A program made the translations under genes and the position numbers. From the NCBI GenBank assembly GCA_032358165.1, contig JAALGY010000037.1, forward strand, positions 831,001 through 895,000: a DNA stretch of 64,000 nucleotides, written 5' to 3'. Positions 24,001 to 34,300 of the stretch are shown in pieces (within the stretch, counting starts at the first letter, position 1; each line of letters opens with the position of its first letter). This DNA comes from Diplosphaera chodatii. Taxonomy: Eukaryota > Chlorophyta > Trebouxiophyceae > Prasiolales > Stichococcaceae. The notes under the pieces were generated by a model. The model was given only the letters and a program-made list of their open reading frames with translations. It did not search any database and was not told the origin of the DNA.

Positions 24001-25264
24001 AGGGCTGTCCAGACCCGCCCCACCTCGCCTCGTCAGGCGTCCGTGGCCGATGCCTGCATGCACGCAGCTGCAAGGTGATCCCAGGTCTTCTTTGCACTGC
24101 ATGTCATGTTTGCGAAGCATTGCACCCTGTGAGGCCTCGCTGTGCAGCCAGTCGGCACCTGTGGTAGCCATAACTGCTGCGGGTGGGGCTGCCCTCGTCA
24201 TCGCTCAGCTGCAACTCTGTCAGTACAAACTCCTCCTGCCGGGCGACAGGGATCGTGAAGTAGCCCACGTCATCGTCATCCGAGTACTCGTCCAACCCCG
24301 ATTTCCCAGAGGACAGGCTCTGCACATCCAGGTGCACGGGCAGTCCCTCCTGCGGATGAGGGCCTGCATACAAACCGAACAGACTTCCCACAAGCACAGC
24401 GCCCAGACAACGACATGCATACTGCATGACCACTATGAGATGAAGCCATCTGGCGAGTGCGACTGCGTCTCTGCACAACCCCTGCTTGTGTGGCACCCAT
24501 GAACGCTGATGCTGCGCCGCAGCAACTGGCACCTTGAGGCGAGCGGGGCGATGCAGGCGTGCCACGCCCTGATGACTGCCGGGAGTGAGTGGGGCTGAGG
24601 GTCGGAAGGCGGCTGTGCCGCCGCGCATCGCCGGCGCTGAGGGAGGCACACAATCGCCGTCACATGAGCAAGAGGCTGTATGCCCTGAACTGAAATGCAT
24701 AGAACTGCAAACCCACATATCAGTACAGCAACCTGAGACGCTCTGCAGCAGGCCTACGTCGTTCAGCAAGACACTCTATACGAGCACCATGTGGCTACCT
24801 GACTGGTTCCGCCAAAAGCACCACGGGCTCGCAGGCGTGGGTACTGGGGGGCGGAGGCGCTGCAGTCGCGGCATTCCACTCGGCTTCCGACACGTTTGAT
24901 GATGCACGCCGTGACACGCTTGCAGGAAACCGCATCTCGATCTCCCGCAGCAGCGCAGCCTCTGCTGCATAGAAGCCTGCGAGTACCGGAGGGTGTCATT
25001 CATGCCGCGGTCCTCAGCCCACCCATGATTACGCAAGGCACTCAGCAGCAGCAGTGCGTTGCTGAACGAGTATTGAGATCCAAGCTGTGCTCTCATGATG
25101 GACGCAAGGAGAGAGCAGCCGCTTTCTGCTCCTAGAGCGCTTCGAGAGTCGCTGGCCGCTATGCCGCTGCCTGACTCACCTTCACCATGCAGGAACTTCG
25201 CAATGCTGGCGAGGCTGTGCAAGCTCTCCGCCGGCGAGGCGTCCGCTGGAAGGAAGTTTTCCAT
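18085..25264 (-). CDS. DYRKP-type dual-specificity protein kinase
   Basis: Plant-type DYRK kinase. Twenty exons (minus): 25180-25264, 24799-24976, 24533-24636, 24159-24363, 23925-24053, 22559-23768, 22365-22465, 22102-22198, 21870-22008, 21250-21725, 20666-21083, 20392-20549, 20137-20229, 19839-19958, 19524-19646, 19248-19336, 18980-19100, 18751-18816, 18473-18610, 18085-18255; 1406 aa, all in frame. An N-terminal LisH-like helix (SIAKFLHGEGFYAAEAALL) precedes about 1000 residues rich in Ser/Pro/Gln/Ala. The catalytic domain spans roughly residues 1095-1400: DVIAGRYQVMEHLGAAAFSR, Lys in VCLKVVK, HADLKPENILIKSY (catalytic Asp), VIDLGSSC in place of DFG, SYVQSRAYRAPEVILGLPY, VDIWSLGCILAELLSG. 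The DYRK YxY loop motif reads S-S-Y, keeping only the second Tyr. Gly-loop and lobe wording follow plant DYRKP genes. In Chlamydomonas such kinases affect storage and growth; that role here is inference. Confidence 0.92.
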
Positions 25265-25965
25265 GGTGCCGACCACCGTCAACGCAGCTCACGCAGACGC
25301 AGGCTGCGGCTGCGGGCAGCGGGCTGCAGGCTGCTTCAGTGGATCAGTCAGTCCGCTGGCCGGAGGGCCCGCGGGCCAGCGATGCAACAGTAGCTTGCTG
25401 GTACCATCTGCTACACCGTGCGACATGGTGTGGTGCTCCGATCAGAGCATGGTGTCTCCGTTGCAAGGTGACATCACCTGACTCATAATTCGAACGTGGG
25501 AGCAGGCACAGTCAAGACCCTGCAATCGGTCCATGTGCTACAAGGCAGCCATGCTTCTATAATTCGAGATCATGAGCAGGCCAGGTGAAGACTTTGTTCG
25601 GTTTGCGCGCTGCGTACCCCGACACGGAAGCAGCAGAGGCAGCGCCAAGCAGCTGCTGCTGCCCCAATGATTCAACCTGTTGGTCGCCGAAATTCCCCGC
25701 CGTGACAGACCATTTCCGCTGCACGGATGCCACACTGGGGCAGCATACACTCAGTAGCACACTCTTGTAGCGCTTGCAGAGGACGCAGCCGACAGCTCAG
25801 TGGGTACCGTGATAGGCTGGGATTGGCTGAAGTTTCCGTCACAACCGTGTGCAGCGTGCTTCTTGGCGGCGACCTTGCTGCTTACTTCTGGCGCAGAAAG
25901 CGTTCGAGGCAGATTGATCGCTTGCACGGCACCTCGTCCGGCAATCCTCCCACCCTGTGCTGTGC
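25265..25965. promoter_or_regulatory. Divergent intergenic region, DYRKP / EBS-SHL-like
   Basis: About 700 bp between two outward-facing start codons, so it should hold both promoters and 5' UTRs. I see no long convincing ORF and no tRNA. No specific element is assigned. Confidence 0.5.
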
Positions 25966-27457
25966 ATGCCGGGTGCCATGACAAGTGACCAGGACGGCAA
26001 GGCAGCAGGCAAGAAGAGGAAGACAGAGAGGCTGGCGTCATTCACGCAGGGGAAGACAACATATAAAGGTGGGCTGCACTCGATAAATGTGTTGAGCAGC
26101 GGCTCCAAAGTGCGCATGCTTCACAGGCATACATGCTGACATCGTGCATATTGTCGTGCCCACAGCTGGCGACTGCTGCCTGGTCAGGGGAGAGAACGTC
26201 GACATGCCCTTTGTAAGCACCCGACTGCACGACTTTGTGTTGCCATGTGTTGTGCACCAGATGGCCGCCGATGAAGGGGAAATTGTTGTGATAGACGAGG
26301 GATGTTGGCGCAGAGTGCTGCAAAACAGTCGGCACTGGCCTGCAGGTCGGCAAAATTAGGGACATCACGCAGTCTGGAAAGACCGTGAAGGTGCAGATGG
26401 CCTGGTTCTACAGGCCGGAGGAGGCCCAGGGGGGCCGCAAGGTGCAGTCCTTGCTCAGCAGCTGGCTTGGGGCACCACTGGACATCAACCCTGCACCATG
26501 TTGACAGCCGATCCAGTCCTGCTGCCCGTCCCCAGCACGTTGAGATCCATGCACATCGTATGTACGACAAGGAACTGCACCTCACAGGCCTTTCACGGGG
26601 AGCGAGAGCTGTTCCGGTCAGACCACATGGACTGGGCGCTGGCCAGCACGATCCAGGACAAGTGTCGCGTGCACAGCCTGAAAGCATATCAGGTGGTTTG
26701 CCTGCATATGCGCCCTGCTTGTGCCACCTCAAGATCAACGAACTGCATAATTTGGCCAGCACCGAGACGACCATTGCCAGCATGCTAACAAAGCACCGCG
26801 ACCTGCTGAAGTGGACGCTCTGTTGCAGGCGCTCAAAAAGGTGGACGAGGAAGACTTCTTTGCACGCTTCACATATGTGGTGAGCTCGCATGGCCGTTGA
26901 AGCATCCTGCAGGCACGCTGCTCATTTCGCTGGGACCTTCAATCACCCAATATGGGCTGACGCATCGTCATGTGCTGCTGCACGCAGCCGACAACACATG
27001 AGTATCGGCCGGACAAGGTCCCTGTGTAAGTCAACGACCACGATGCAGTAGACCACTCACTTCAGCGCTTGCAGCTGAGGGACATAGCTCATACTGCCCT
27101 GCTGTCGAGCTGTGTCATGTCATGTCATGTATCGCAGGTACTGCACCTGCGAGATGCCCTACAACCCGGACCTGTTCATGGTGATGTGCAACGCGTGCGA
27201 AGAGTGGTACGATGCTTCCTCTTTTCTTCGTGCATGGCAACCGTTGTGCTGGTGTCATCTACACCTTTGTCTTGGCCACTGCACATACCACCCTGACGTC
27301 GCGAAGGATGCCCCACTGACTAGGTGCTGCGGCATACAGGTACCACCCGAAGTGTCTGGGGTATGAAGTGAGTGAGCTACCGGATGCGTTTATATGCAAC
27401 GAGTGCAAAAAGGCGCAGGCGGCACCTGCATCGAAGAAGCACAAGTCGCGGCATTGA
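25966..27457 (+). CDS. BAH-PHD histone reader, EBS/SHL-like
   Basis: Chromatin reader of the plant EBS/SHL family, in which the BAH and PHD modules bind methylated histone H3 tails. Exons 25966-26068, 26166-26212, 26346-26441, 26588-26692, 26829-26879, 26988-27025, 27138-27206, 27340-27457 give 208 aa, near the usual 220-230. A basic start (GKAAGKKRKTERL) leads into the BAH domain: AGDCCLVRGENVDMPF, VQMAWFYRPEEAQGGRK, FHGERELFRSDHMDW, CRVHSLKAYQ, DFFARFTYV. The PHD finger begins VYCTCEMPYNPDLFMVMCN and ends AFICNECKKAQ; the Cys4-His-Cys3 ligands are all visible (CTC, CNAC, YHPKC, CNEC). The tail ends KKHKSRH. An in-frame second ATG at 25978 is an alternative start. Nuclear localisation is expected. 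Confidence 0.92.
27115..27132. repeat. tcatg pentanucleotide run before a splice acceptor
   Basis: Three to four copies of tcatg occupy the end of the intron just before the 27138 exon of the BAH-PHD gene, where a pyrimidine tract would normally be. Seen directly; no function assigned. Confidence 0.6.
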
Positions 27458-28043
27458 GGCTGGTGATTTTGGGGGGCATAGTTTGACCACCTTGAATCAG
27501 CACCCTCAACAACGTTGCGTTGAACAGCATCTAGTTTCGCTGTGTTTTTGCTCTTGGCCAGGTTGTGCAGCAGAGACTGGGCCGTTGCGGTTGCATGACC
27601 ACCATGTTGCGGCGTGATGAGGCTGCCGCGCCTCATGTGATGACCTGCTATGCAACACTGGTGCGTGCGTGTGTGTGCTGTGCTGTGCAACAATGCAGCC
27701 GAGCGCTGTTGAGCTCCACACCTCTCACTTTCAAGCGCACGAAGGCCCAGCGTCTACTCACAGCACCCTGGTGCTGGCGAGGTCAAGCCCTTGCACTAGC
27801 CATGTCTGGCCTGATCGCCTGAAGTTGAAGTTGAAGTTGTTGACCCCCAAAGGGGTGGACGGCTGGCTGATGCTTTGTCCAATGGCAAATCTTTGACGGC
27901 CGCACGGCCCCCACCGCTGAAAATGTCGCGAGATCCTGATCGGATCTTGAGCACCCACACAGCACCCCGCCCGAGATGGCACATGCGCTCCGTAACATCG
28001 TAAAGCCGCAGTCTATTCAGTAAACAAACTCATCTCAGCCACC
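27458..28043. other. Intergenic region: EBS-SHL-like 3' end and PsbP promoter
   Basis: About 590 bp between two plus-strand genes. It contains a short gttgaa-type run at about 27823-27840. The PsbP start sits in a strong gccaccATG context at 28038-28046. No light-response element is identified with confidence. Confidence 0.5.
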
Positions 28044-30029
28044 ATGTCGCTGTCTACAAAGGTCTATATGCAGAGCGCCGTGCTGGGCCACACTCGGGAG
28101 CTGTTGAGCAGGCCCCGCGTCGCCTCTCCCGCCCGCCGCATTGTGACAGTGCGCGCCCAGCACCGTGAGGTCAGCTTCGCTTCTTGTTGTTGGACTCTGC
28201 GGGATTTGCAGTGTCGGAGCCACCGCCGCAGCAGACTCGGTGGTGCCCCAGGGTCCAGGTGGTGCATGTCGGCAAAGCCACATATGGAAGCCCAGCACTA
28301 AACGCCGAAGTGGTTCAGCCCAGAGAGTTGAATCCTCCATGAAAAGACCGAATAATGGCCTGGAAGCTCCTGCGTGATCATGAAGAACGCTTCCCTTCCC
28401 TGCACTACTTCGGACATGGCTCCCGGCATGCATGTGCAGGCCAGCCGGCGCTCGGCCCTCGGTCTCCTGGCAGCCGGCGCCGCGCTGCTCACACCTGCAA
28501 GCCCGTCGCATGCAGCATACGGCGAGTCGGCAAACATCTTCGGCAGGGTCGCTAACAATGCTGGTGAGTTGCACCTGCCATGCCGCCAGACTGGCGCACC
28601 TGTACCCGAGCCAGTACCTGCTTGCCACGCCCTGTTGTGTCCAGGTTTAGTAAGGTCGTCAGAGCATTGCCTTTTCAGCACCTGCTGTTCATCCTCTGCC
28701 TCGATCAGTTGATCCACTTCGGGACTACCTATTGTGCATCGTCATGCATATGCTTCGAAGTTCTGACTGTTGCAATTGATGTGCTGCAAAAGGCTCCGTG
28801 CCGTACGCCGGCGAAGGCTATGCGTTGCTGCTGCCTGCCAAATGGTGTCCATCCAAGGAGCTTGACTTCCCTGGAGTGGCCCTCAGGTAGCTGAGCAAGT
28901 CATAAAGATCCAGGGCGTCTATATGTTGTTTATTTGCTATGGCGTCAGTAGTGTGAACCTGCCGGATGGCGGTGCTGGCACAGACGCTGCTATGTCGCAC
29001 CCATGTCACCCGCATCTCGTCAGTGACCTGCAGAAGACCCGCCAGTCCTGTGTGCAGGTACGAGGACAACTTCGACCCGGTCACCAACCTGACGGTCATG
29101 GTCATGAAGACGGACAAGTCGTCCGTCACCGGGTGGGGCTCCCCCGAGAAGTTCCTGGACCAGCACCGCTACTTGCTGGGCGAGCAGGTCTTTGTCGGTG
29201 CGAGCATTGGACCATCTTGGGGCCAAGCGTGCAGTGTGCGCTGTACATGGGCCATTGTGGGATCTGTCTGGGCTCTCGCTTGGTGGTGCACAAAGCCTCG
29301 TCAGATGCACTATGACACAGCCAGGATCCCGAAGCCCGTGTATGCTGCATGAACTGCAGGCGAAACACAGTCGGAGGGTGGCTTCGACAAGGACAAGGTG
29401 TCGAATGCGGCGCTGCTGGACATGCAGGAGGCGACCGACCAGTCGGGCAAGACCTACTACAAGTACGAGATCCTGACGCGCACAGGTGTGGGAGCGGAGC
29501 AAGCACTCGACTGGTTGCCAGCGACTTGCATAGAACTGCTTGCATGCACGATGCGTAGCTCTATGCTGCAGTCTGCAGGCACAAGCAGCTATCACACCAT
29601 GTGACACATGGAGCTGCAGCATGGCGGCATGAGCGACAACCACACAAACACCCAAAGCAGACTTCTGCGCACTTCACGACCGAGGGTCTTCCCTTGCTAT
29701 TGCTGCTGCGCAGCTGACGGCAGCCTGGGTGGGCGCCACTACCTCATCACGGCGAGCGTGGGCGCTGGGAACAAGCTGTACGTCATGAAGGTCCAGGCGG
29801 GCGACAAAGTGAGTACCCAGGCCATCAGTCACAACCTGCACTTTGCCCTGCCACATGTGCATGTCGCGCCTCTTTGGGTTGCTGATGCTACCATCCATCC
29901 AGCAGCCTCCTTGTGGACGCCTGTCCACTGCAAACGGTAGCAGGCACTTGTTGTGCCTGATTACAGCGCTGGAACAAGGGCACGGATAAGGCGGCAATGG
30001 CTGCGTGGAACTCCTTCACCGTCGCATAA
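28044..30029 (+). CDS. psbP: PsbP-family photosystem II lumenal protein (OEE2-like)
   Basis: PsbP-domain protein of the thylakoid lumen; canonical PsbP stabilises the Mn4CaO5 cluster and retains Ca and Cl in the oxygen-evolving complex. Exons 28044-28169, 28440-28563, 28793-28886, 29058-29187, 29371-29485, 29714-29808, 29967-30029 give 248 aa. Residues 1-42 are a chloroplast transit peptide lacking acidic residues until its end. A twin-arginine lumen signal follows ([19 protein letters not shown], cleavage after SHA or nearby), and the mature protein starts about [10 protein letters not shown]. PsbP landmarks: [87 protein letters not shown]. The length and features fit true PsbP rather than a PPL or PPD paralog, but a search would be needed to exclude a close paralog. 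Confidence 0.93.
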
Positions 30030-30682
30030 AGCAGCCGCATCTAACTGGCAGCCACCTACACCTGGGAAAGTTCATGAGTGCATGATCATGTATACTCATA
30101 TGCTGCGCCGCCGGCAACTGTGTCAGTAGCGGTTGCCTTCTGTACTCGGTACTTATGTTGAGCTCGCCACTTCGATCGGGACATCAGTATGCATCCTGTG
30201 GCCATCATGTCACGACTGGCACTGTATTGTACGTGTGTTGCCTTTCAGATGCGGATGGCATTGGTGAGATGTCATTCTTTGTCGATCTGTTCATCAGCTG
30301 TGTGTGTTGCTGCATGTTGATGCTACTGGAATCTGTTCTAATTGAGCGGCAACCTTGCTGTATGCTCTGCAATGAAACATTAAGGTACCAGGGTTTTGTT
30401 GGACACGAGCTGTAAGCATAGTGTTCTCGCGCTGCCTCAAATCATATGTTGCAGCATATCTGGGCAAATGCGTACCTTTGCTCGTGACAGTAATATTCTA
30501 TAAGTACATCAACAGAAAGTTTGCACATGCTTCAAACTGCAGCAGTGTTGTGCATGGCGCGCCATGACTAATTGAAGGGTTTGGCAGGAAGTTGAACAGG
30601 GCTGATGCTGTGGTGAACCAGGCAGACTGACAGTTCTTACATATCTGAACGTCTGCACGAAGAAGCACGCAAACACCGCAGC
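30030..30682. other. Intergenic region: PsbP 3' end and PDI promoter
   Basis: About 650 bp, noticeably more AT-rich than its surroundings. A TATA-like attctataag stretch at about 30490-30500 lies some 190 bp before the PDI start codon; assigning it as a core promoter is inference. Confidence 0.45.
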
Positions 30683-31099
30683 ATGGCTCGTGTGGCAACG
30701 ACGCTTCTGTTTTTGACAACAGCACTGGCAGTGGCATGCGCCTCAACAGACTTTCATGACGACAACATCGTCAACTTGACCGACGATACATTTGATGCAG
30801 CGGTGGCAGACGGAAAGGTGTACCTTGTGAAGCTGTACGCACCCTGGTGTGGGCACTGCAAGCGGCTGGCGCCGACATGGAAGGAGCTGGGTGAGGCGTA
30901 TGCTGAGGACGACCAGGTGGCCATTGCCCACGTCGACTGCACTGTCTCCAGGAACGTATGCACGAAGCTGGAGATCGCGGGCTACCCAACGATGAAGCTG
31001 ATCCACAAAGGGCAGCCAACCGCGTACAGTGGGGCCAGAGACTTCAAGTCGTTCAAGAAGTTCGTCGATGACAACAAGGCCAAGCTGCTCAAGGTTTAG
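30683..31099 (+). CDS. Single-thioredoxin-domain PDI-like protein, intronless
   Basis: Small secretory-pathway oxidoreductase that probably forms or rearranges disulfides. A single 138 aa ORF starts with a signal peptide (TTLLFLTTALAVACAS), then NLTDDTFDAAVADGKVYLV, the active site APWCGHCKRLAPTWKEL (CGHC), VDCTVSRNVCTKLEIAGYPT with the cis-Pro YPT, and ends DDNKAKLLKV. The layout and the phrase SRNVCTKLEIAGYPT resemble plant PDIL5-1. There is no KDEL-type retention signal, so ER retention is uncertain. It is the only complete gene in the window without an intron; all others have at least three. It converges on the FtsHi gene, 271 bp between stop codons. Confidence 0.9.
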   Translation: MARVATTLLFLTTALAVACASTDFHDDNIVNLTDDTFDAAVADGKVYLVKLYAPWCGHCKRLAPTWKELGEAYAEDDQVAIAHVDCTVSRNVCTKLEIAGYPTMKLIHKGQPTAYSGARDFKSFKKFVDDNKAKLLKV

Positions 31100-31370
31100 G
31101 CGCCCTCAGCTGTTAGACTGCGCATTTGAGTGTGGGTCAGCTGGGCGGTTGCCGCAGAATTGTACATTGTGCCTGTCATTCCGTGTGTGAAGGTATTTGG
31201 GACAAAGCGCATCCATTCACGGTATACAGTTGTGCAGGCCAGTCAGTTTGCACAGTTGAACGTCGCCGGGCACACAATCTGCCACGATGATGTTCCCTGT
31301 GGCACACCAATTGCTTGTCCGCTGGCGGACTCCTTCAAAATGTGAGGAGTCTCACGACGCTGCTAGCAGG

Positions 31371-34300
31371 TCATTGCAGCTCGGGGCTGAGCAGGTTGGG
31401 CATGTCAATCCGGACTTCGTACGGGTTCTTGGGGTTCCACGACTCCCACAGGTCCGGCCGTTGGTTGTCCTCATCGTCACATGGCGAGGAGCCGTTGCCA
31501 TCTGCGGGGCTGCCGGCACCGTTCCCATTGCCACTCGCGTCCTGCGGTTGCACAGTATCCTCATTTATTCTTCATTGAGTGCCCAGATTGCAGCCACGTG
31601 AGGCTTCATGCCTGCATGATCCAATACGGGCATGCTCAGGGCATGGACACTGCAGTGTGGAGAACCAGTTGACATGCCTGCGCTGCGGTGTCAGAGGACG
31701 GCCCCCCTGGGAACTGCAGCTCGCCCGTCTGCTCATCCCAGCCGAAGCCGTCCACGAAGGGCGAGGGGTAGTGGATCACGTCCGCCTGCAGGAGCCATAG
31801 CTCAGCAGTGAGTAATTAGCTGAGGAGCTGCAAGGCCGGTAGCCGAATTCCCTCAAAAACGTATGACCACTGAACGGTGAATAGAACAGGAACCAAAGCT
31901 GGAGGCTGACATGGCGCCCTGGATGCAGTCAGCTCTGAAACCAATGCTGCATGCCCGGGATTGTGCACACCTCCTGGAGGATGTCTGCGAGCTCGGCGCC
32001 GCTCAGGGTTTCCCGCTCCATGAGGGCCGCCACCAGTGCCTCCAGCGCGCTGTAGTTCTTGGCCAGTCCCCAGTACGCCTTCGCCTCCGCTGCGTCCAGT
32101 AGCTGAACGGCAAAACCGACAGCCTCAAGGGACTGACATGCTGCTCGACCACGAACACAGATAATCGACAGTGACGTAGCTGCTGGCACTGCGCTTCCTC
32201 CTGTGAGCGAATCAGATCTGAGGCTGCGTCCTCACCTGCTCGCACTCTGACTGCGCAATGCGCGCCAGCTCTGTGGAGATGGGCGCAATGGCTCGCGACC
32301 TACGTGTCAGTGTATCAACACGTTTCGAGGACCATTTGAACTTGGCTGATGCTGCTGTATGGCGCTGATGGTATCAGGCTACGCCCCGTGGTCAACCTCG
32401 CCTGAACAGCTCTCCACGAGTGATGACTGAGTGATTTCGATGCCCCTCACCTGTCGCCCTTGCCCAGGTACACCTCCTCCTGGTCCATCAGGCTGACGGG
32501 GCCCAGCTTGGCGGAGAAGCCGCAGCGGTACACCATCTCCCGCGCCACGCGGTTGGCCGCGTTCAGGTCGCCACTGCCCATGGTGGACACATTGGAGTCG
32601 CCCAGCACCAGCCGCTCGCCCACGCTGCAGCACGCAATCCACAGGGTTGTGACAGCAGACGACTGGCGACTCCACTGCAGTGCATCAAGGTTGTCAATGC
32701 GGGTTGATGATGGCCACAGGACACAACACATAGCTATGAGCACGCTTTGTAGAGCACGCTTCACATCCAACCCACAGTTGTGGCACCAGCTAAGGGGCAG
32801 GCTTGCAAAGGCACCAATGGCGAGCAGGTGGATCTGCCAGCGGACACACCGGCCGGCGAGGCACACGACGAGCTTGGCCTCCATGAAGGCGCGGGTGGTG
32901 ATGCCCGACTCCAGGTGCTCCTCGCTCGGGATGAAGTAGGTGTGGCCCACCGCCACACCCCCTGGGCAGGCCACCACCTGCGCCACAGAACGAATATGGT
33001 GGTTGCTGCACAGTGGTCGTCGCTCACGAGACAACTGTCGACAACAGACTCCCTTGCTGCTGGCAATGCTGCAACTGTGGGAGCTTGACCAGACGCCAGT
33101 CGGAAACTGTATCAGCCCGCACACCTTGGCGACCTCGTCAAAGTCTGGGGTGATGTACCCGAGCAGTGCGCGCGCGGCCTCGTACACCGCAATGTTACGC
33201 CGCAGTTGCACTGGCACCACCTGCACCCGGGATAAGACAGATATGCACATCAGGGCTTCTGCACTGTTGGCCGCTTGCAACCCCTGCCACCTGGCAACGT
33301 ACTGACAGATATTTGGCTTGCATTGCCTCGCAGCTGACTGCCCTGCAACCATTTTTTGGTATGCGCACCGTCTCATCTGACGAGTTGCTGCTGTTCATGC
33401 CGCCCCCCAGCCGCTCCTGTTGGATCTTCTCCAGGGCCGTGAACAGGTCGTCCTCCTCAATCTCCTCACGACCCTGGCGGAGCACAGCGCGCACAACTTA
33501 TCAGCTGACAGGTGTGTGTTACCAGTCAGAGTGAAGGCTGACACATGAAACCACGAAGTGGCGTCGGCGTCTCCGCCTCATGACATCCTTGCTGCGATGA
33601 TGCAAGATGCGGGTAACATGACAGTTTGGTATTGAAAAGTGAGTGTAACTCGTTGCTGGTCATCAAGGGCTGTCTGATGAATGAGCGATCTACCCTCCTG
33701 ACATCTGGTGGGCCACAACATACAACGAAGCGCTCACCTCGCGCACGGTCTGGATGGCGGCCTGGTTCATGAGGTTCATGATGTCGGCGCCAGTGAAGCC
33801 GGCCGTGGCGCGGGCGATGCGCTCGAAGGAGAGCCCCTCTGCCAGCTTCTTGCCGCGGGCGTGCACTGCATAGATCTCCTGCCGCCCCTGCACAAACCCC
33901 GAACCGCATGTTTGAAAGGCACAGGATCTGTGGCTGCAGCACAGATGCACTTCGGCAGCACGGAGATCTGGGTCACTGGATCATCATGCCTGCTGATGAC
34001 TGTACTGCACCTCAAGGTTGGGCAGGGGGATGGAGATGATGCGGTCGAAGCGCCCCGGGCGCGTGAGCGCATTGTCCAGCGCCGCGGGGCGGTTGGTGGC
34101 GGCCATGACCACCACGCCTGTGTTGTCCTCGAAGCCATCCATCTCTGCAGTGCAGCGTCCCATCCAATCGCAGAGTGGTGACGGGAACTAGCTAAGAGGC
34201 AACTATGCCAATCACGAGCTGGAATGCCCATGTCTCCCTTGGTCGCTGAGCACTGCGTGCACTAGGTAAACAGCGTTTTATGTAACAAGGTAAAGGCACG

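Noticed and set aside
25780..25830. Possible tRNA because of an agctcagtgggt stretch
   Set aside because: The surrounding bases do not form an acceptor stem, anticodon arm and T arm at the right spacing.
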